Below, one piece after another: positions 1 through 11,707 of a DNA stretch of 64,000 bases; the first letter of the stretch is position 1; each line of letters opens with the position of its first letter. Source of the stretch: Hortaea werneckii. Lineage: Eukaryota > Ascomycota > Dothideomycetes > Mycosphaerellales > Teratosphaeriaceae. The translations under genes and the position numbers were made by a program. Below the pieces are notes generated by a model. The model did no database searches. It had not been told where the DNA came from and saw only the letters and a program-made list of their open reading frames with translations. The stretch is taken from assembly GCA_037044905.1 (NCBI GenBank), contig JBAOKB010000064.1, positions 1-64,000 of the forward strand, read 5' to 3'.

Positions 1-1455
1 CTGGAACGCGATCACCTGATCGGAGGGGGGGAGAGATAGAGAGAGAGAGAGAGAGACAGAGACAGAGAGAGGGAGCGGGGATGGGAGGCGGTCAAGGGGA
101 GGGTCAGCGGCACAGTGAGGTTTTTCTCCTATGCGCAACGGGGATTTGGGGGAGGCGGTATAGATTGAGCATTCGAATGGGTGCGTGTTTAGATAGAGCT
201 GGATGGGATGCAACATGGATCTGCCTCTGCGAGTGATCCAAGGGGTCCTCCACAGGTCCACAGCTGGTTCGATGCGGGAAAGGGGATCCACTGGCCAGCA
301 GCGCTAGAGACGATGCTGCAGCACTAGCGTTGGATACGCCGCCGTGCTAGGGCCAACTAGGCAGAATGCGAGGAGAGAGATGCTCGGCTCCATCCACCTT
401 CCCAATCATTGCTGTCCTCTCTGTCTGTCTGTCTGTCTGTCTATCCGTCCGTCTGTTGGCTCGCACGCAGTAGAGAGAGAGCGAGAGAGAGACAGGGCGA
501 TAGAGTGCTTTGCTTCCGCCCACGACCACCTCCACCACCACCCACCGCTTGCTGTCTGCTCGACCCTCTGCAATCCCTTTCTTGTCCACTTGGTTTATTG
601 CGCTGTAAAAGCATTGTCCCCCTTTTCTGATTGCTTTTCGGGCTACTGGTGTGTGTTTTAACCACGCGTTGCTGCATTCCTCCTTCCTCCGACGGCCTCT
701 CCCCCCCCCTTAACAGCGATAACCGCCGCTTGGGGCTGGTCTCCTCTTCGAACCGCCCACGCCGCATACACCCACACCCACACGCACAATCACAGACACA
801 TATACCCCTCATCTTACGACATCTACGACCATCCACGAGACCTTGTCGAGCATCTCTCCGGGTTGGAAAACAGTTGAGCCGAGATCGCGAGGGATGCTGG
901 TCTGAGATCCTCAGCCGGTCTTCGCCATTGGGCAGGACACTCCCACATACGGGCTTTTCCCTATCTCATACCGTAGCTCCCAGGACAGGCTGAGAGACGA
1001 CTGCCCTGTTTAGGTGAGTGAGCACATCCATCCATCCATCCCTCCTTCTCTCCATCGTGCCTGCCGCCGCCGCTGCCACGGAAGGCGGCACCGACCAAAC
1101 TTCCTTCCGCTATCGAGGCTGCCCGCCTGCCGACCTCAACGTGCAGCACTCGACCTCGTCGGCCGTCTCACAACACGACTGCTCTCGCTGTTAGCAGCAC
1201 TTCGTGTCCGGGGCTGGCAACATTCAATCGCGAGCACACCGACCCGCCCTCGTTGACGTCTCCGCACTCGCACACATACCGCAGACACACACATCAACAC
1301 GGGCTACATACTGACTGCTGGTCGGCTCAGATAATATACATTCCGCCTCTTCCTCTGCCAGGCATCCTCCATTGACATCCCTTCCATCGACCCAAAGATC
1401 TGCAGTCGGCCATTTTCCTATCTCCACGACAGCGTCTTCCACCTTGGCAGACCCA
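1..1455. other. Gene-free 5' region and probable leader of the BNI4-like gene
   Basis: No convincing coding region is seen. The stretch holds a GA-rich microsatellite (about 33-75), a CTGT repeat (about 418-442) and long pyrimidine-rich blocks typical of fungal promoters. A strong donor (GTGAGT at 1014) and an acceptor after a pyrimidine tract (AG at 1360-1361) suggest a 348-bp intron in the 5' untranslated leader of the next gene. This is inference from splice signals only. Confidence 0.5.
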
Positions 1456-3770
1456 ATGGCTGAGGTGCTATCCCCGCCTATGCAAACTTCCAGCACGATT
1501 CCCATGCTGCACTCCCGCCCTTCCTCCGCCGACGCCTTTCAAACATCCCCGCAACAGTATCAGCAGTCTCCGAGACTGGGACAAACGCCACGGAGCATGT
1601 ACAATGGGGCTACTAATACATCCTTCCGGGGCACTGCCGCCTCGCCCGCGCAGGCGTTCGCGTTCCAGTCGCCGCCGCACCCGCGCTCAGAGTCTCGGAC
1701 CTCATCAGCGCCGAATGGGGCAGTGAATGGTGATGTGAGACATTCGATGCACGGAGCCTCTGCTTCGACCTCCTCTTCAGAGACAGCCTCGGGCCCCTCG
1801 TCAAAGGATGATTCCGTGGTGGGTTCACGGTCGGGCTCGCTGATCAATATCAGCTCCACAGTCCCTGACTTATCCCTGACCTCTTTCGACACACCTGCGA
1901 AAGCATCTCCAGATCGGTATCGGCGGCCTGCTCAGAAGCGAGGCGATTCGAACACATCGCTAAACCGACAGTCGGCACAACCTTCGGGCTCTGGAATGGG
2001 TGCCGTCAACCACCTCTATCAGCAGCAGTCACCTGTGCTGAGACAGACAAGCGTCGACGACATGGCAGTGACCAAGAAGGAATCGGAATCTGCAAAGCGA
2101 TACAGAAGACGGAGCTTAAACAACCTGGACGTGCAGAGTGTAGTTGCACCTCAGTCGATACAAAGACCCGCCTCAGGACATGGCCCAAGTGCAACCTCGA
2201 CACCCACTACCATCCGGCCTGTGTCGTTCCAGTCACAGACCTCGAGCGAGGATGGTGTACAAAGGAATGGATCACAAACATCACTCCAAAAGACAGAATC
2301 CGGCAAAGACAGCGTGCGATCACATGAGAATACCCGACCAGCAGCACAGAAGCCGGTTAGCATCCCGCCCAGGGGCTCTTCGGACGCAAACAAGCGCCTT
2401 GCCGCTCCCTCGCCACTATCACGCTCCGCTGTGGATAACGACCAGTCCTCTCCTGCCAAGCCGAAGACATACGCTGCCGCCGCTCAACCTAATGCGAGCT
2501 CGGCAAGTCCAGCAGCAGCACAGCTTGCCGCCGTCTCTGACAAAGATCTTAACAAGGGCATGAAGTCAAGATTACGACGCGCTTTCTCCTTCGGCAGCGC
2601 TCAAGAACTGCGACGAGCGGCTGGCGAAAACCAGCATGCTGCTGCGGCCGCCGCTACCAATGCAACGCAAACACGGGAGCAGCATCATCAGCACATTGAT
2701 GAGGAGCTGGATGCGGAACAGTTGGAGATTGCAAGGAGACAAGAAGAAGCCGGAATTGGTGCAGGCATCTATTCCGGCCAGGGCGGCTTCTCTGGCTCTA
2801 TGGATAACCTCTCTATCTCCTCCACCGCGTCATCCGCTTCAATGATGCTACGAAAGATGGGCCGCGGAGTCAAGAAAGGCGGCAAGAGTATCAAAGGCAT
2901 TTTCCGTCCGAAATCGGTCATTGGTGTACCTGCTGCAGATGGCCCTGTCCAGGTCGGGTCCGGCTCTGCTACCGTCCAGCCTAGCGTGGGCCATGTCTCT
3001 ATGGTTACCGTTGAGGCTGAGCGGCAGAAGGTCAACGTCAATGCTGATCCTACCGAGAGTATCGGAGGGGAGACAGGGTTTCCTAAGCTAGAGCGTAACT
3101 CGGTGGACGCTGGGAGGAAGACTTCATCTTTTGATGCGAGGGGTTCTGGAGATGCCGGCTCGTCGGCGGACTCGAACCGTCGTAGTATCGTCGGGAGTGA
3201 TAAGGATCGCGCCGAGGTGCTGGCTGCTGTAAAGAAGGGTATTCTGAAACGCTCCGGGAGCGACTCTCCCAATGGCTCGCCTGGCGTTGGCAGCGTCCCG
3301 CAGCTTAGCGACAGTGCTACTGGTGGTCTCCATCTACCGGGCACTCCCAAGGAAGGTACATCGTCATCATCGTCCCATCAACAGCAACAGCAGATGCAGC
3401 AGATGCAGCAGCGTCGCAGCGCCTCCTTCAACGATGCCGTCAAAGTTGGCGATTATTTCACCCAACGAATGATCGCTCGCAGCGTTCCAGGCACGCCGAA
3501 TGGAGCCGCGCGTTCCATCTCATTCAGTCCCCGCATCCAATTCCATGATGTCTGGTCGAGCCAGGAATATGATCGGCGCGGAGATATTGCAACGTGCAAT
3601 CGTTTGACGCCTATGTTGGCCCAGCAGATTAAGGAAGAGTTGAACACTTTCAAAATGGTATGCTTATTTCCCGAACCCTGCCCATCATGTGGTTGAGGAC
3701 AGCCAGCTAACAAAGCTCACAGGAAATGGAAGTTCACGAGATGAGCAAACCTCACACGCACTTCTTTTAG
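1456..3770 (+). CDS. BNI4: BNI4-like bud-neck/septum scaffold protein
   Basis: Two exons, 1456-3657 and 3723-3770, split by a 65-bp intron (GTATGC...CACAG), give a 749-aa, mostly disordered Ser/Pro/Gln-rich protein. The recognisable part is the C-terminus: RIQF near residue 693 fits an RVxF-type protein phosphatase 1 docking motif. It is followed by YDRR, then ATCNRLTPMLAQQIKEEL, and the second exon supplies a tail ending THFF. In budding yeast, Bni4 tethers Glc7 phosphatase and chitin synthase III to the bud neck. Here a role at septa or sites of wall growth is inferred. A basic patch (LRRAFSFGS, about residue 375) and a Lys-rich KKGGKSIKGIF patch may bind membrane. The first ATG in frame is at 1456; the frame is open upstream but without ATG. 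Confidence 0.72.
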
Positions 3771-4694
3771 GCGGGTGCTTGGGTCTGAATATAGAATCTA
3801 AAATCAGGTGGAATCCGTATCTTATTTCCCTCCACTCACTCAGCCGCCCAACCGCCCTTCACAGAAAGAACGTATGCACCTACGGCGGCAATGTATCGGA
3901 TAATGCCTGACCATTCAGTCGAGAGACCTCACCTGTCGCACTCTTGAACCGAACCTGACTACTACGACGACCATGACAGGGAAAGCAAAGTTCAGGATTG
4001 ATGATTTAGTCAACAATAGTACTGGCAGCAACAGCAGCAGCAGTAGCAGCAGCGTACAACCCGCAGGATAACACCCTCTTTGTGTTTTACTCCCCACTTC
4101 CCTTCTTTACTTGCAGTTTGGCGTTGGATGGGCGCATAGAAACGGATCAGGCTGGGCGGGCTGGGTAAAGGAGTGTGGGCACGGCAGCAAAGCATTGTTC
4201 TTTTTCATTTTCCATCTATCGAGCGGGCAAGAGAGGAGGGTGGAAGAGCAGGTTGTCTTTCATTGGCACTTCTTGTTGTAACCAATTTTTTCTTTATGTG
4301 TTCTGCCTTCTTTGGCCGGGAAGGATCGAGATAGGAAGGGGGAAGCATGGGAAAGATACACTCTTTTTGCCAAAATGAAATTAGGCATTACCACCACTCC
4401 TACTCACCACTACCAAATCGCAAGCTCCATTGCATCTGTTCTCGGGCTAAGTTGTGTCACTCTTGCTCCTTTCTTTTTCTTTTTCACCCTAAACTTTTTG
4501 AAAACATAATCATGAAGTAGATGGGACATCTTTCACCAGGTGCCTAATAAAAGAGGGGGCAAAATGGGGGCGGCACAGGGTGCAAAGAAAATATTAGAAG
4601 CGTGTTCGAATCGGTCATGTAGTAGTCTCCAATCACCCAACGCCGCGCTAAAAATTCACTGCTCGAAGGCCCAAAAAAACATCTTGCAAATCAT
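3771..4694. other. Intergenic between convergent genes
   Basis: No gene recognised. It contains a CAG/CAGCAA repeat (about 4021-4055) and AT-rich sequence, consistent with the 3' untranslated regions of the BNI4-like gene (+) and the HSBP1-like gene (-). Confidence 0.4.
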
Positions 4695-5221
4695 TTACTT
4701 TTCCCCCTCGTTGTTCGCCGCCGTCGGTGGCGCGTTGCTAGCCTGGATCGTCGCTTCCAGGTTATCTAACCGACGAGACATTTCGTCCACTGTAGATTTC
4801 CCCGATCGGATCAGTATTTAGATCTTGGCAGGATTGTTGCAAAACCCCCTTCCACCCTAGAGGAAAGGCGAGAAGGAAGGGGTTGAGAAGATGGTGGTAA
4901 AGGGGAGGGGAGGGGGAGGGGGGAGCAATACATTTCCCTACCAGCTCCGCAGATACGTTGCTGAATTTGGTTTGCAGCTGCGCGAGGAGGTCGTCGACTA
5001 CGGTTACTAGTTCTGATGGGGCGGTTCCGGAGGGCTGTTTGGAGAGTGTTAGTTTTCGTATTTTGGTTTCAGATAGTCGTGAGACCGCGTGTTGTTTTTT
5101 TTTTTTTTTTCCTAGTTGCGGTAGAGAGGAGATCGAAGACGGACGGGGGTAGACGGACTTCCTCTTCGTTCACATTCAAGCGGTTGACCTGCGCTGAGAG
5201 GGTCGTGTCGTCGGATGCCAT
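4695..5221 (-). CDS. HSBP1-like coiled-coil protein
   Basis: A small three-exon gene: exons 5159-5221, 4932-5034 and 4695-4789 join to 86 aa. The core reads ELVTVVDDLLAQLQTKF, then NVSAELVGK, and across intron 2 continues LDEMSRRLDNLEATIQ. This is the heptad pattern of heat shock factor binding protein 1, a small trimeric coiled coil that negatively modulates HSF and has also been linked to WASH-complex assembly. Intron 2 (4790-4931) joins the split codon T|TG exactly. The intron 1 acceptor (CAAACAG, with an ACTAAC branch) is good, but the chosen donor GTCCGT is weak. GTGAAC or GTCAAC a few codons earlier would also keep the frame, so the first about 20 residues are uncertain. It lies divergent from EBP2 across a 320-bp shared promoter. 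Confidence 0.7.
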
Positions 5222-5541
5222 CTTGCCGGTTTGATTACGTTGAGGGGAATATCATCTATCCGGGTTGAGACGGCAAGGGGTTTGAGTGTAAATCAAGTAG
5301 CTTGTGATCCAGTTATCTAATTCCAATGCGTGCAGCAAGGAGATAGAACGCATCCCATGCGGCAAATGACCGGACAAGAAGTCGCAAGGGAGCAACGGGA
5401 GCCCGCCACGTGATAGCGGATCTGCTTCCGCGTCGCGAAATCTTGGCGGAAATTTCCTGGGACCTCCAGAGCTTCGAGCTTCATACTTTGTCGTGAGACG
5501 GATCTCAGCGGTAAGAGAAGCGCATTACAGATCGCGTAAAG
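5222..5541. promoter_or_regulatory. Shared divergent promoter, HSBP1-like / EBP2
   Basis: These 320 bp between two divergent start codons must hold both promoters. No named element was recognised. The EBP2 start has a good fungal context (AAAG before ATG). Confidence 0.45.
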
Positions 5542-6871
5542 ATGGCGAAGGACGCGACGTTGAAGGCGGCTTTGCGTCGTCATAAGGGTGTCGATGTGCA
5601 GAAGGAAAAGCAGAAGAAGCATCAAAAGCAAGCAGAGAAGCAGCGCAAGCAGAAAAGATCGAGCGAGGTCGATGTCGATGCGCTGGAGGATGCTGTCGCC
5701 GGCGACGAAGAGGATGAGGAGGCAGAGGATCTAGATGATCCGTCAGAGGAAGAGTCCGCTGCCGGAGGCGCGCAACTTGTAGAGAAGGCAAACGGAGAGA
5801 CGGGCGGCTGGGAGACTGACGAGAGCGAGGACGCAGAAGATGACGAGGGCGGCATCAACTTAGAGACGTTCGACGACGAGTCGGAATCTGATTCGGAAGA
5901 CGACGAGACGTTCTACACGGCCGCGGGAGGCTCACCGGAGAAGAAGCCGCATCCAAGAGCGGCGCCTGCTGAGGGTGAGGAGGACGAAGACATTCCACTT
6001 TCCGACATTGAGTCTCTGGCTTCGGACGAAAAGGGCGATGTGATACCACACCAACGTCTCACGATCAACAACACCGCTGCCCTCGGTCGCTCGCTCAAAT
6101 CCATTGCCCTTCCATCCAGCTTGCCCTTCGCTGCGGTCCAATCCATCACATCTGCGGAGCCTGTCCAAATCGCTGATATTGATGACGACTTGAACCGTGA
6201 ACTTGCCTTTTATCGCCAATCGCTGGACGCTGTCAAAGAAGCTCGCGCGAAGCTGAAGAAGGAGGGCGTACCGTTCACCAGACCGGCTGATTACTTCGCG
6301 GAGATGGTCAAGAGCGAAGAACAGATGGGCAAGGTGCGCTCCAAGCAGGTTGACGAGGCGGCCCGGAAGAAGGCCAGTGCGGATGCTAGACGCCAGAGAG
6401 ACCTCAAGAAGTTCGGCAAGGCGGTGCAAGTCGCGAAGCTACAGGAGAGAGATAAGGCGAAGAGGGACACTCTTGATAAGATCAACGCATTGAAGAGAAG
6501 TATGTCACGCCTGATTGAACTAATTACAGACTGTTTCAATGCTAACATGTATCCCAGAACGTCAATCGGGCAACGACGCACTCACAGCCAATGAGGATGA
6601 TCTCTTCGACGTCGCTTTGGACGACGCTGCTGGCAACTCTTCCTCCAAGAAGGGAGACAAGCGATCGTCGGGTGACGGAGCCGGTCCCAACAGGAAACGC
6701 CAGAAGAAGGATGAGCGATTCGGCTATGGTGGCAAGAAGAAGTACTCCAAGAGCAACGATGCGAAGTCCGCGGGTGACATGAGTGGGTACTCCACCAAGA
6801 GAATGAAGGCTGGGCCGAAGAAAGGCGGCAAGCCGCAGAGGCCTGGCAAGAGCCGGAGGGCTAAGGCTTAA
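5542..6871 (+). CDS. EBP2: rRNA-processing protein EBP2
   Basis: Exons 5542-6499 and 6558-6871 (58-bp intron, GTATGT...CCCAG) give 423 aa. Ebp2 is a nucleolar factor for 27S pre-rRNA processing and 60S subunit assembly. Seen: a basic start (MAKDATLKAALRRHKG), a long acidic Asp/Glu stretch (about 45-155), then the conserved Ebp2 domain with NRELAFYRQSLDAVKEAR and GVPFTRPADYFAEMVKSEEQM, followed by a Lys/Arg-rich helix and a C-terminal basic tail with FGYGGKKK and PGKSRRAKA. The intron joins the codon A|AA (Lys) and restores the conserved sequence. The window also carries MRT4 and two cytosolic ribosomal protein genes, but these are not contiguous. Confidence 0.93.
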
Positions 6872-7367
6872 GGCTCCTAAGACACTGTGGCGAGCACGGT
6901 CCGTCTTGCCAAAGAATGTGTGAGGCCCTTGTACACACAGGGATTTGTTGGTTGTAATATTATTGCTGCTGCTGCGTTCTAGCGACGTTTCTTGTATCGG
7001 AGAAAGGTTGCGTTTGTATCGGAAGTAGGGTTCTCTAATGGAGCTAGCTCCCGTTTCACACTCAAGTCCCCGCATCGACTGGTTCTGATCAAGGTCACAG
7101 AGGAAGGTGCGAACGGTCGTGAGGCGTCTGAAGCTCGCGTCACGCGCGCGAGATGGCAGCCTGCAGCCGGCGCGCTTGCCAAACGCACTCTTTATTCACA
7201 TTCACGCCAGGTCTTTTCTTGTGTGCGGATCTTTTTCTACAAATCCTCTACAACCTTCAAGCCCATCTTTTCAGTGGTCGACACTCGTCCATCGTTCCTA
7301 GTTCCATTGTTGTCAATTTCGCACAGCACCGACGTCTTCTCAGACTACAGCAAGACTAGTCAGCATC
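6872..7367. other. Intergenic: EBP2 3' end and promoter of MYND gene
   Basis: No gene seen. It has pyrimidine-rich sequence and a CA-rich leader just before the next start codon. Confidence 0.4.
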
Positions 7368-8264
7368 ATGGGTGCTTGGGGACTCGGTCTGTTTCAGTCA
7401 GACACCGATTATGACCTGATTTCTGATCTCGACCTTGAGCTTGGTCTCTATGAGCTTACTCAAAAGGCCTCAGAAGCATCGTCCAGTCCCGAGGAGAATC
7501 AGAAAGAGAACCAGCACCCCACCTCTGCCGAAGAGCATGACGACTCTGAAAAGAACCGAGTGAACTACTCTATCTTCGCCGACCACTGCTTTCCCAAAGA
7601 GGCTATCGACACTGTGAAGAACCTCCTCGAGAATGGCAAACTGACCGAGCTTGTTGCCAAATACGAGGAAAAGATGCAAACAGGTGATGATAGCGATTAC
7701 ATCCCACCGTAAGTCTTTGATCAACCAAAATACCACGGAACAAGGACTGATCACATTCACAGCGGATACAAGCTCTGCATTATCGGCGCCTGTGCCATGA
7801 CTCTCGGCTGTCACCTCACACCATCTTTCATCAACCTCCTAAAGCGCACCTACCCCAAAAACCTCCACATGCCCGACAGCAACATGCAGATGACGAAGGC
7901 TCTGTTTGGTCCCAATGGCTATACCAACGGTTTGGCGTACGACTTCGGTAGCAAGGGCTTGATTGAGACGATGGAGAGCGGTGGCCCCCCCGAAGAAGAC
8001 TTGATGTACCCAGGCGGCATTTCGATGAATGTCCAGGCACCATTTGGGCTGCCGCCCCTGTTCGGACCTGCTAGGAGGATGCGCTCACCTACCTACACCG
8101 AGCCACAGTATCCGGATGATGTTTGTGGTGGTTGCGGTAAGGACGAGAATGCCGGGATGGGCCCACTGATGAAATGCGCATGCTGCAAGAAACGGGTGTA
8201 TTGTAGCAAGGAGTGCCAGAAGTACCACTGGAAGTGGCACAAAGCGGTCTGCAAGCCTGCGTAG
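7368..8264 (+). CDS. MYND zinc-finger protein with DUF4259-like N-terminus
   Basis: Exons 7368-7708 and 7763-8264 (54-bp intron, GTAAGT...CACAG, splitting a Pro codon CC|C) give 280 aa. The N-terminus MGAWGLGLFQSDTDYD matches a family of fungal proteins beginning MGAWGxGLFQSD. The C-terminus carries a MYND finger at about 234-276, with CGGC, CACC, YCSKECQ and HWKWHKAVC providing the Cys/His ligands. MYND fingers usually mediate protein-protein contacts; the specific partner is unknown. The stop codon TAG at 8262-8264 is followed without a gap by an in-frame ATG and a 66-codon open frame (see findings). Confidence 0.8.
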
Positions 8265-8932
8265 ATGGGCGATCAGGAAGATACCTTACAGTGGCTTTTC
8301 GAAATCCTGAAGGAAGCGAACGGCCAGTCTGCGATGGTTGAAGCGATGCTTGCTGTAAGCCCGTCACGTCAGATGCTGGGCAAGAATGATGTGCTTTGCT
8401 GGCTGCTCGAGACGGTCCAACCGGAAAGGGTTAATAGCTCATGGAGATTCTCAATTGCGCCTTGATTTGCTGTACTATTTGCAGCCTTGTGAAGCATTGT
8501 ATTTTCCTTCTTCTTTTTTCGAGAAATAGTCTTGATGCGACTTTGAAACAAGCGAAATGTTGTGCATGCGCCTCCCTAGGTATGCTTGTATGCACTCATA
8601 TTGACTGCATCATTTTCCCTCAAACTCTCGAAAATTGTCTTCGGCTCATATCTTACTTCTTACCAATCTTGACTCGAAAATTATTGAAATCGCAGTCCTT
8701 GGATATTTAGACGACGTACTAGCTAGGCACCTACTCGAAGGGAGAGGTAGACTTGATAGACTAAGGTTGGCTAAATGTCAAAGCATGCCCAAATTATGAC
8801 GCAGGGTTCTCCATGAAAGTGACCTTCAGAAGCATCCTCCGATGTGATCCCGACCACCCCCGAACAACACACCCCATTACGGTCTTTACTATCACCCTTA
8901 CATCGCCCGGTTCGACGACCGATGGTGTGAAA
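8265..8932. other. 3' flank of MYND gene and MGM1 leader
   Basis: No separate gene is assigned. The first 201 bases are an open frame directly behind the MYND stop. The rest is AT-rich. An upstream in-frame ATG (8813) precedes the preferred MGM1 start. Confidence 0.35.
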
Positions 8933-11707
8933 ATGATATCGAGGCTGCCGTCCTCACGGCTCGCCTCCGTCGCGAGCCGAGCGCGACCTTCACAAAACGT
9001 CACCCACCGACTCGCTTCACCCCGTTCTCTTTCTTCAGCAACACTATGGAGATCACCGACGACGCCTCGCAGCGGATGGACGCAGCGGCGGACTTACAAC
9101 CTGCCTGCTGTCCGCCATGCCTCCTTCACCCGCGTCATTCCCAGGCTGGCCATGAAGCTCGTGCGGGTTCCGGCGATGCTTGGAGCAGGATTGATAGGAG
9201 GTGCGGCTTACCTGCAGTACCAGGCTGTGCAGGCCGGAACATATGCGATAGACATCCTTGGACGGGCTAAGGATGCGGCAGTGGGAAGCGCGACAGGGGT
9301 GTTGGAAGGTGCTGGGGATATCTTTGCGCAAATGGGGAGAGGATGGGATAAGACGAGGGACGATGTGAGGGGCGTAGAGATGCCGCAGTGGATGCGAGAT
9401 ATTTATGAAGGGCGAGCTGAAAGTGGAGGCGGTGAGGGTGGAGATGGTGGTCCGAATGAGCCAAAGCAGGCTGGTGTTGGTGCTGCAGGGGCAGGCGCAG
9501 CGACAGTAGGAGCCTTCGCGCTCGATGCTGAGGGTGAGGAGGATGATAGGTCGGACGATGCAGCGGCAAGAGACGATCAGATGATGATGTTGACAAGAAA
9601 GATGATTGAGATACGGTCACTACTCCAAACCATAGGGCAGTCGGAAACGCTCACATTACCTTCTATTGTGGTGGTAGGATCTCAGTCTTCCGGCAAGAGC
9701 TCTGTACTGGAGGCGATTGTCGGACACGAGTTCTTACCAAAGGGGTCCAACATGGTCACGCGGCGCCCTATTGAGCTTACCCTGGTCAACACACCGAAAG
9801 CTCACGCAGAGTACGGCGAGTTCCCAGCACTAGGCCTTGGCAAGATTACAGATTTCACCCAGGTGCAAAAGACCCTCACGGATCTCAATCTTGCTGTGCC
9901 CGAGAAAGACTGCATCTCAGATGACCCGATCCAACTTAGGATTCATTCGCCCAATGTGCCGGATCTGAGTTTAATCGATTTGCCTGGCTACATCCAGGTC
10001 GAAGCATTCGACCAGCCAACCGAGCTGAAGACGAAGATCCAGGAGCTGTGCGACAAATACATACAGGCGCCAAACGTCATCTTGGCCATTTCAGCTGCAG
10101 ACGTCGATCTCGCCAACTCTACTGCGCTGCGTGCTTCTCGACGAGTGGATCCGAGGGGTGAGCGTACCATAGGGGTAGTCACAAAGATGGATCTCGTAGA
10201 TCCTATCCGTGGTGCCCAGATCCTCAACGATCGAAACTATCCTCTCAGGCTGGGTTATGTTGGTGTAGTATGCAGAATTCCGCAGGAGTCAAGGTCACTG
10301 TTCAGTCGCGGCTCTGCAAACATCATGAGCGCCATCACGAAGAACGAGACTGCATACTTTGGCTCGCATCCGGATGCTTTCGGACCTGGCAGCAATGTTA
10401 CAGTCGGCACGCCCAGCTTAAGGAAGAAGCTCATTCACGTCCTTGAGGCTACTATGTCCGCATCCTTGGCCACGACAAGCGAGGCTGTTCAGCACGAGCT
10501 AGCAGAAGCATCCTATGAGTTCAAGGTGCAGTACAACGAAAGGCCTTTGAGCGCCGAGAGCTATCTTGCCGAGAGCCTTGATGCATTCAAACATGGCTTC
10601 AAAGGATTTTCAGACCAATTTGGGCGCAAGGAGGTCCGGGAGATTGTCAAACGCGAGCTTGATCAACAGGTGCTCAATTTGCTGGCCCAGCGATACTGGA
10701 ACAAGCCGGTCGAGAATCTGCAGCCGAAGGATCAGATGGAAAGCGCACAAGACTCGCTGGAAAATCTGCCCAAAGCAGACCCTGAAAATCCGCTCTGGCA
10801 TCTGAAGCTGGATGCCAGCACCTCCACACTCACCAAGCTCGGCATAGGCCGTCTCGCCACTAGCATCGCTGCACAATCATTGCAAGAGAGCGTGCAGGAT
10901 CTAATCAGGACCTCAACATTCTCCTCTCACCCCTTTGCCGTCCAAGCCATCACTCAGGCATCTGAGAATATCCTTCGCGAGCTAAGCTACGATACCTCTG
11001 ATGAGCTTGAGATCTGTGTCAAGCCTTACAAATACCGCGTTGAAGTGTCGAACGAAGAATGGAAGCGTGGGCGCGATAACATCGCCGAAGTCCTTAAGCA
11101 CGAGCTCAAAGACTGCGAGAACGCCCACAAGGCCCTTGAGGAGGTCATCGGAGGCAGGCGAAGAACAAAAGACGTCATGTCTTTTATTGATCGCGTCCGC
11201 AACGGTGAAGTGGTGCTGGAAGGTGATGGCGTAGGCGGCGCTGGTGGCTTCAGCGCTGCCCTTCTCCAGAAGGGACGTGAAGCTCTTTTCCTCCGCGACC
11301 GTGCCGACATTATCCGCATGCGCCTCGCGGCGGTAAAGAGTCGCCAGTGCGCTAACCCGGCGAACAAGTACTACTGTCCCGAAGTCTTCCTTGATGCCGT
11401 CGCTGACAAGTTGACTTCGACCGCCGACCTGTTCCTCGACGCTGAGCTTCTTTCGAAATTCTATTTCCAGTTCCCACGGGTACTGGAACGGCACTTCAGG
11501 CAGCTGGACGATAGCACGCTGGAGCGCTTTGCTCGCGAGGATCCGAAGATCAGACGGCATCTCGATGTCGTGCGGAGGAAGGAGTTGCTGGAGCATGTGC
11601 TGAAGGAGATGGAGTCGCTGAGGCACTTGGAGGCACGAGAGAAGAGGAGCTCTTCGAGAGGCAGGCAGGACGACGAGCCGCGGAAGAGGAAGGGTTGGTT
11701 GTTCTAA
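8933..11707 (+). CDS. MGM1: Mitochondrial dynamin-like GTPase Mgm1/OPA1
   Basis: Intronless, 924 aa, close to yeast Mgm1 (about 900). It drives inner-membrane fusion and cristae shaping. Seen: an Arg/Ser-rich presequence from the ATG at 8933, a hydrophobic segment (AMLGAGLIGGAAYL, about 87-100), the GTPase P-loop GSQSSGKSS (about 248-256), DLPGY (G3, about 349) and TKMD (G4, about 416), then dynamin stalk and C-terminal helical regions. A further ATG 40 codons upstream (8813) is in frame, but the shorter form begins MISRLPSSR, a proper amphipathic presequence, and is preferred. Family knowledge predicts long and short forms made by a rhomboid protease (Pcp1). The rhomboid gene in this window is of a different, non-mitochondrial type. 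Confidence 0.95.
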   Translation: MISRLPSSRLASVASRARPSQNVTHRLASPRSLSSATLWRSPTTPRSGWTQRRTYNLPAVRHASFTRVIPRLAMKLVRVPAMLGAGLIGGAAYLQYQAVQAGTYAIDILGRAKDAAVGSATGVLEGAGDIFAQMGRGWDKTRDDVRGVEMPQWMRDIYEGRAESGGGEGGDGGPNEPKQAGVGAAGAGAATVGAFALDAEGEEDDRSDDAAARDDQMMMLTRKMIEIRSLLQTIGQSETLTLPSIVVVGSQSSGKSSVLEAIVGHEFLPKGSNMVTRRPIELTLVNTPKAHAEYGEFPALGLGKITDFTQVQKTLTDLNLAVPEKDCISDDPIQLRIHSPNVPDLSLIDLPGYIQVEAFDQPTELKTKIQELCDKYIQAPNVILAISAADVDLANSTALRASRRVDPRGERTIGVVTKMDLVDPIRGAQILNDRNYPLRLGYVGVVCRIPQESRSLFSRGSANIMSAITKNETAYFGSHPDAFGPGSNVTVGTPSLRKKLIHVLEATMSASLATTSEAVQHELAEASYEFKVQYNERPLSAESYLAESLDAFKHGFKGFSDQFGRKEVREIVKRELDQQVLNLLAQRYWNKPVENLQPKDQMESAQDSLENLPKADPENPLWHLKLDASTSTLTKLGIGRLATSIAAQSLQESVQDLIRTSTFSSHPFAVQAITQASENILRELSYDTSDELEICVKPYKYRVEVSNEEWKRGRDNIAEVLKHELKDCENAHKALEEVIGGRRRTKDVMSFIDRVRNGEVVLEGDGVGGAGGFSAALLQKGREALFLRDRADIIRMRLAAVKSRQCANPANKYYCPEVFLDAVADKLTSTADLFLDAELLSKFYFQFPRVLERHFRQLDDSTLERFAREDPKIRRHLDVVRRKELLEHVLKEMESLRHLEAREKRSSSRGRQDDEPRKRKGWLF

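Noticed and set aside
4605..4625. GTTCGAATCGG resembling a tRNA B box
   Set aside because: No A box or cloverleaf around it; the site lies in ordinary AT-rich sequence.
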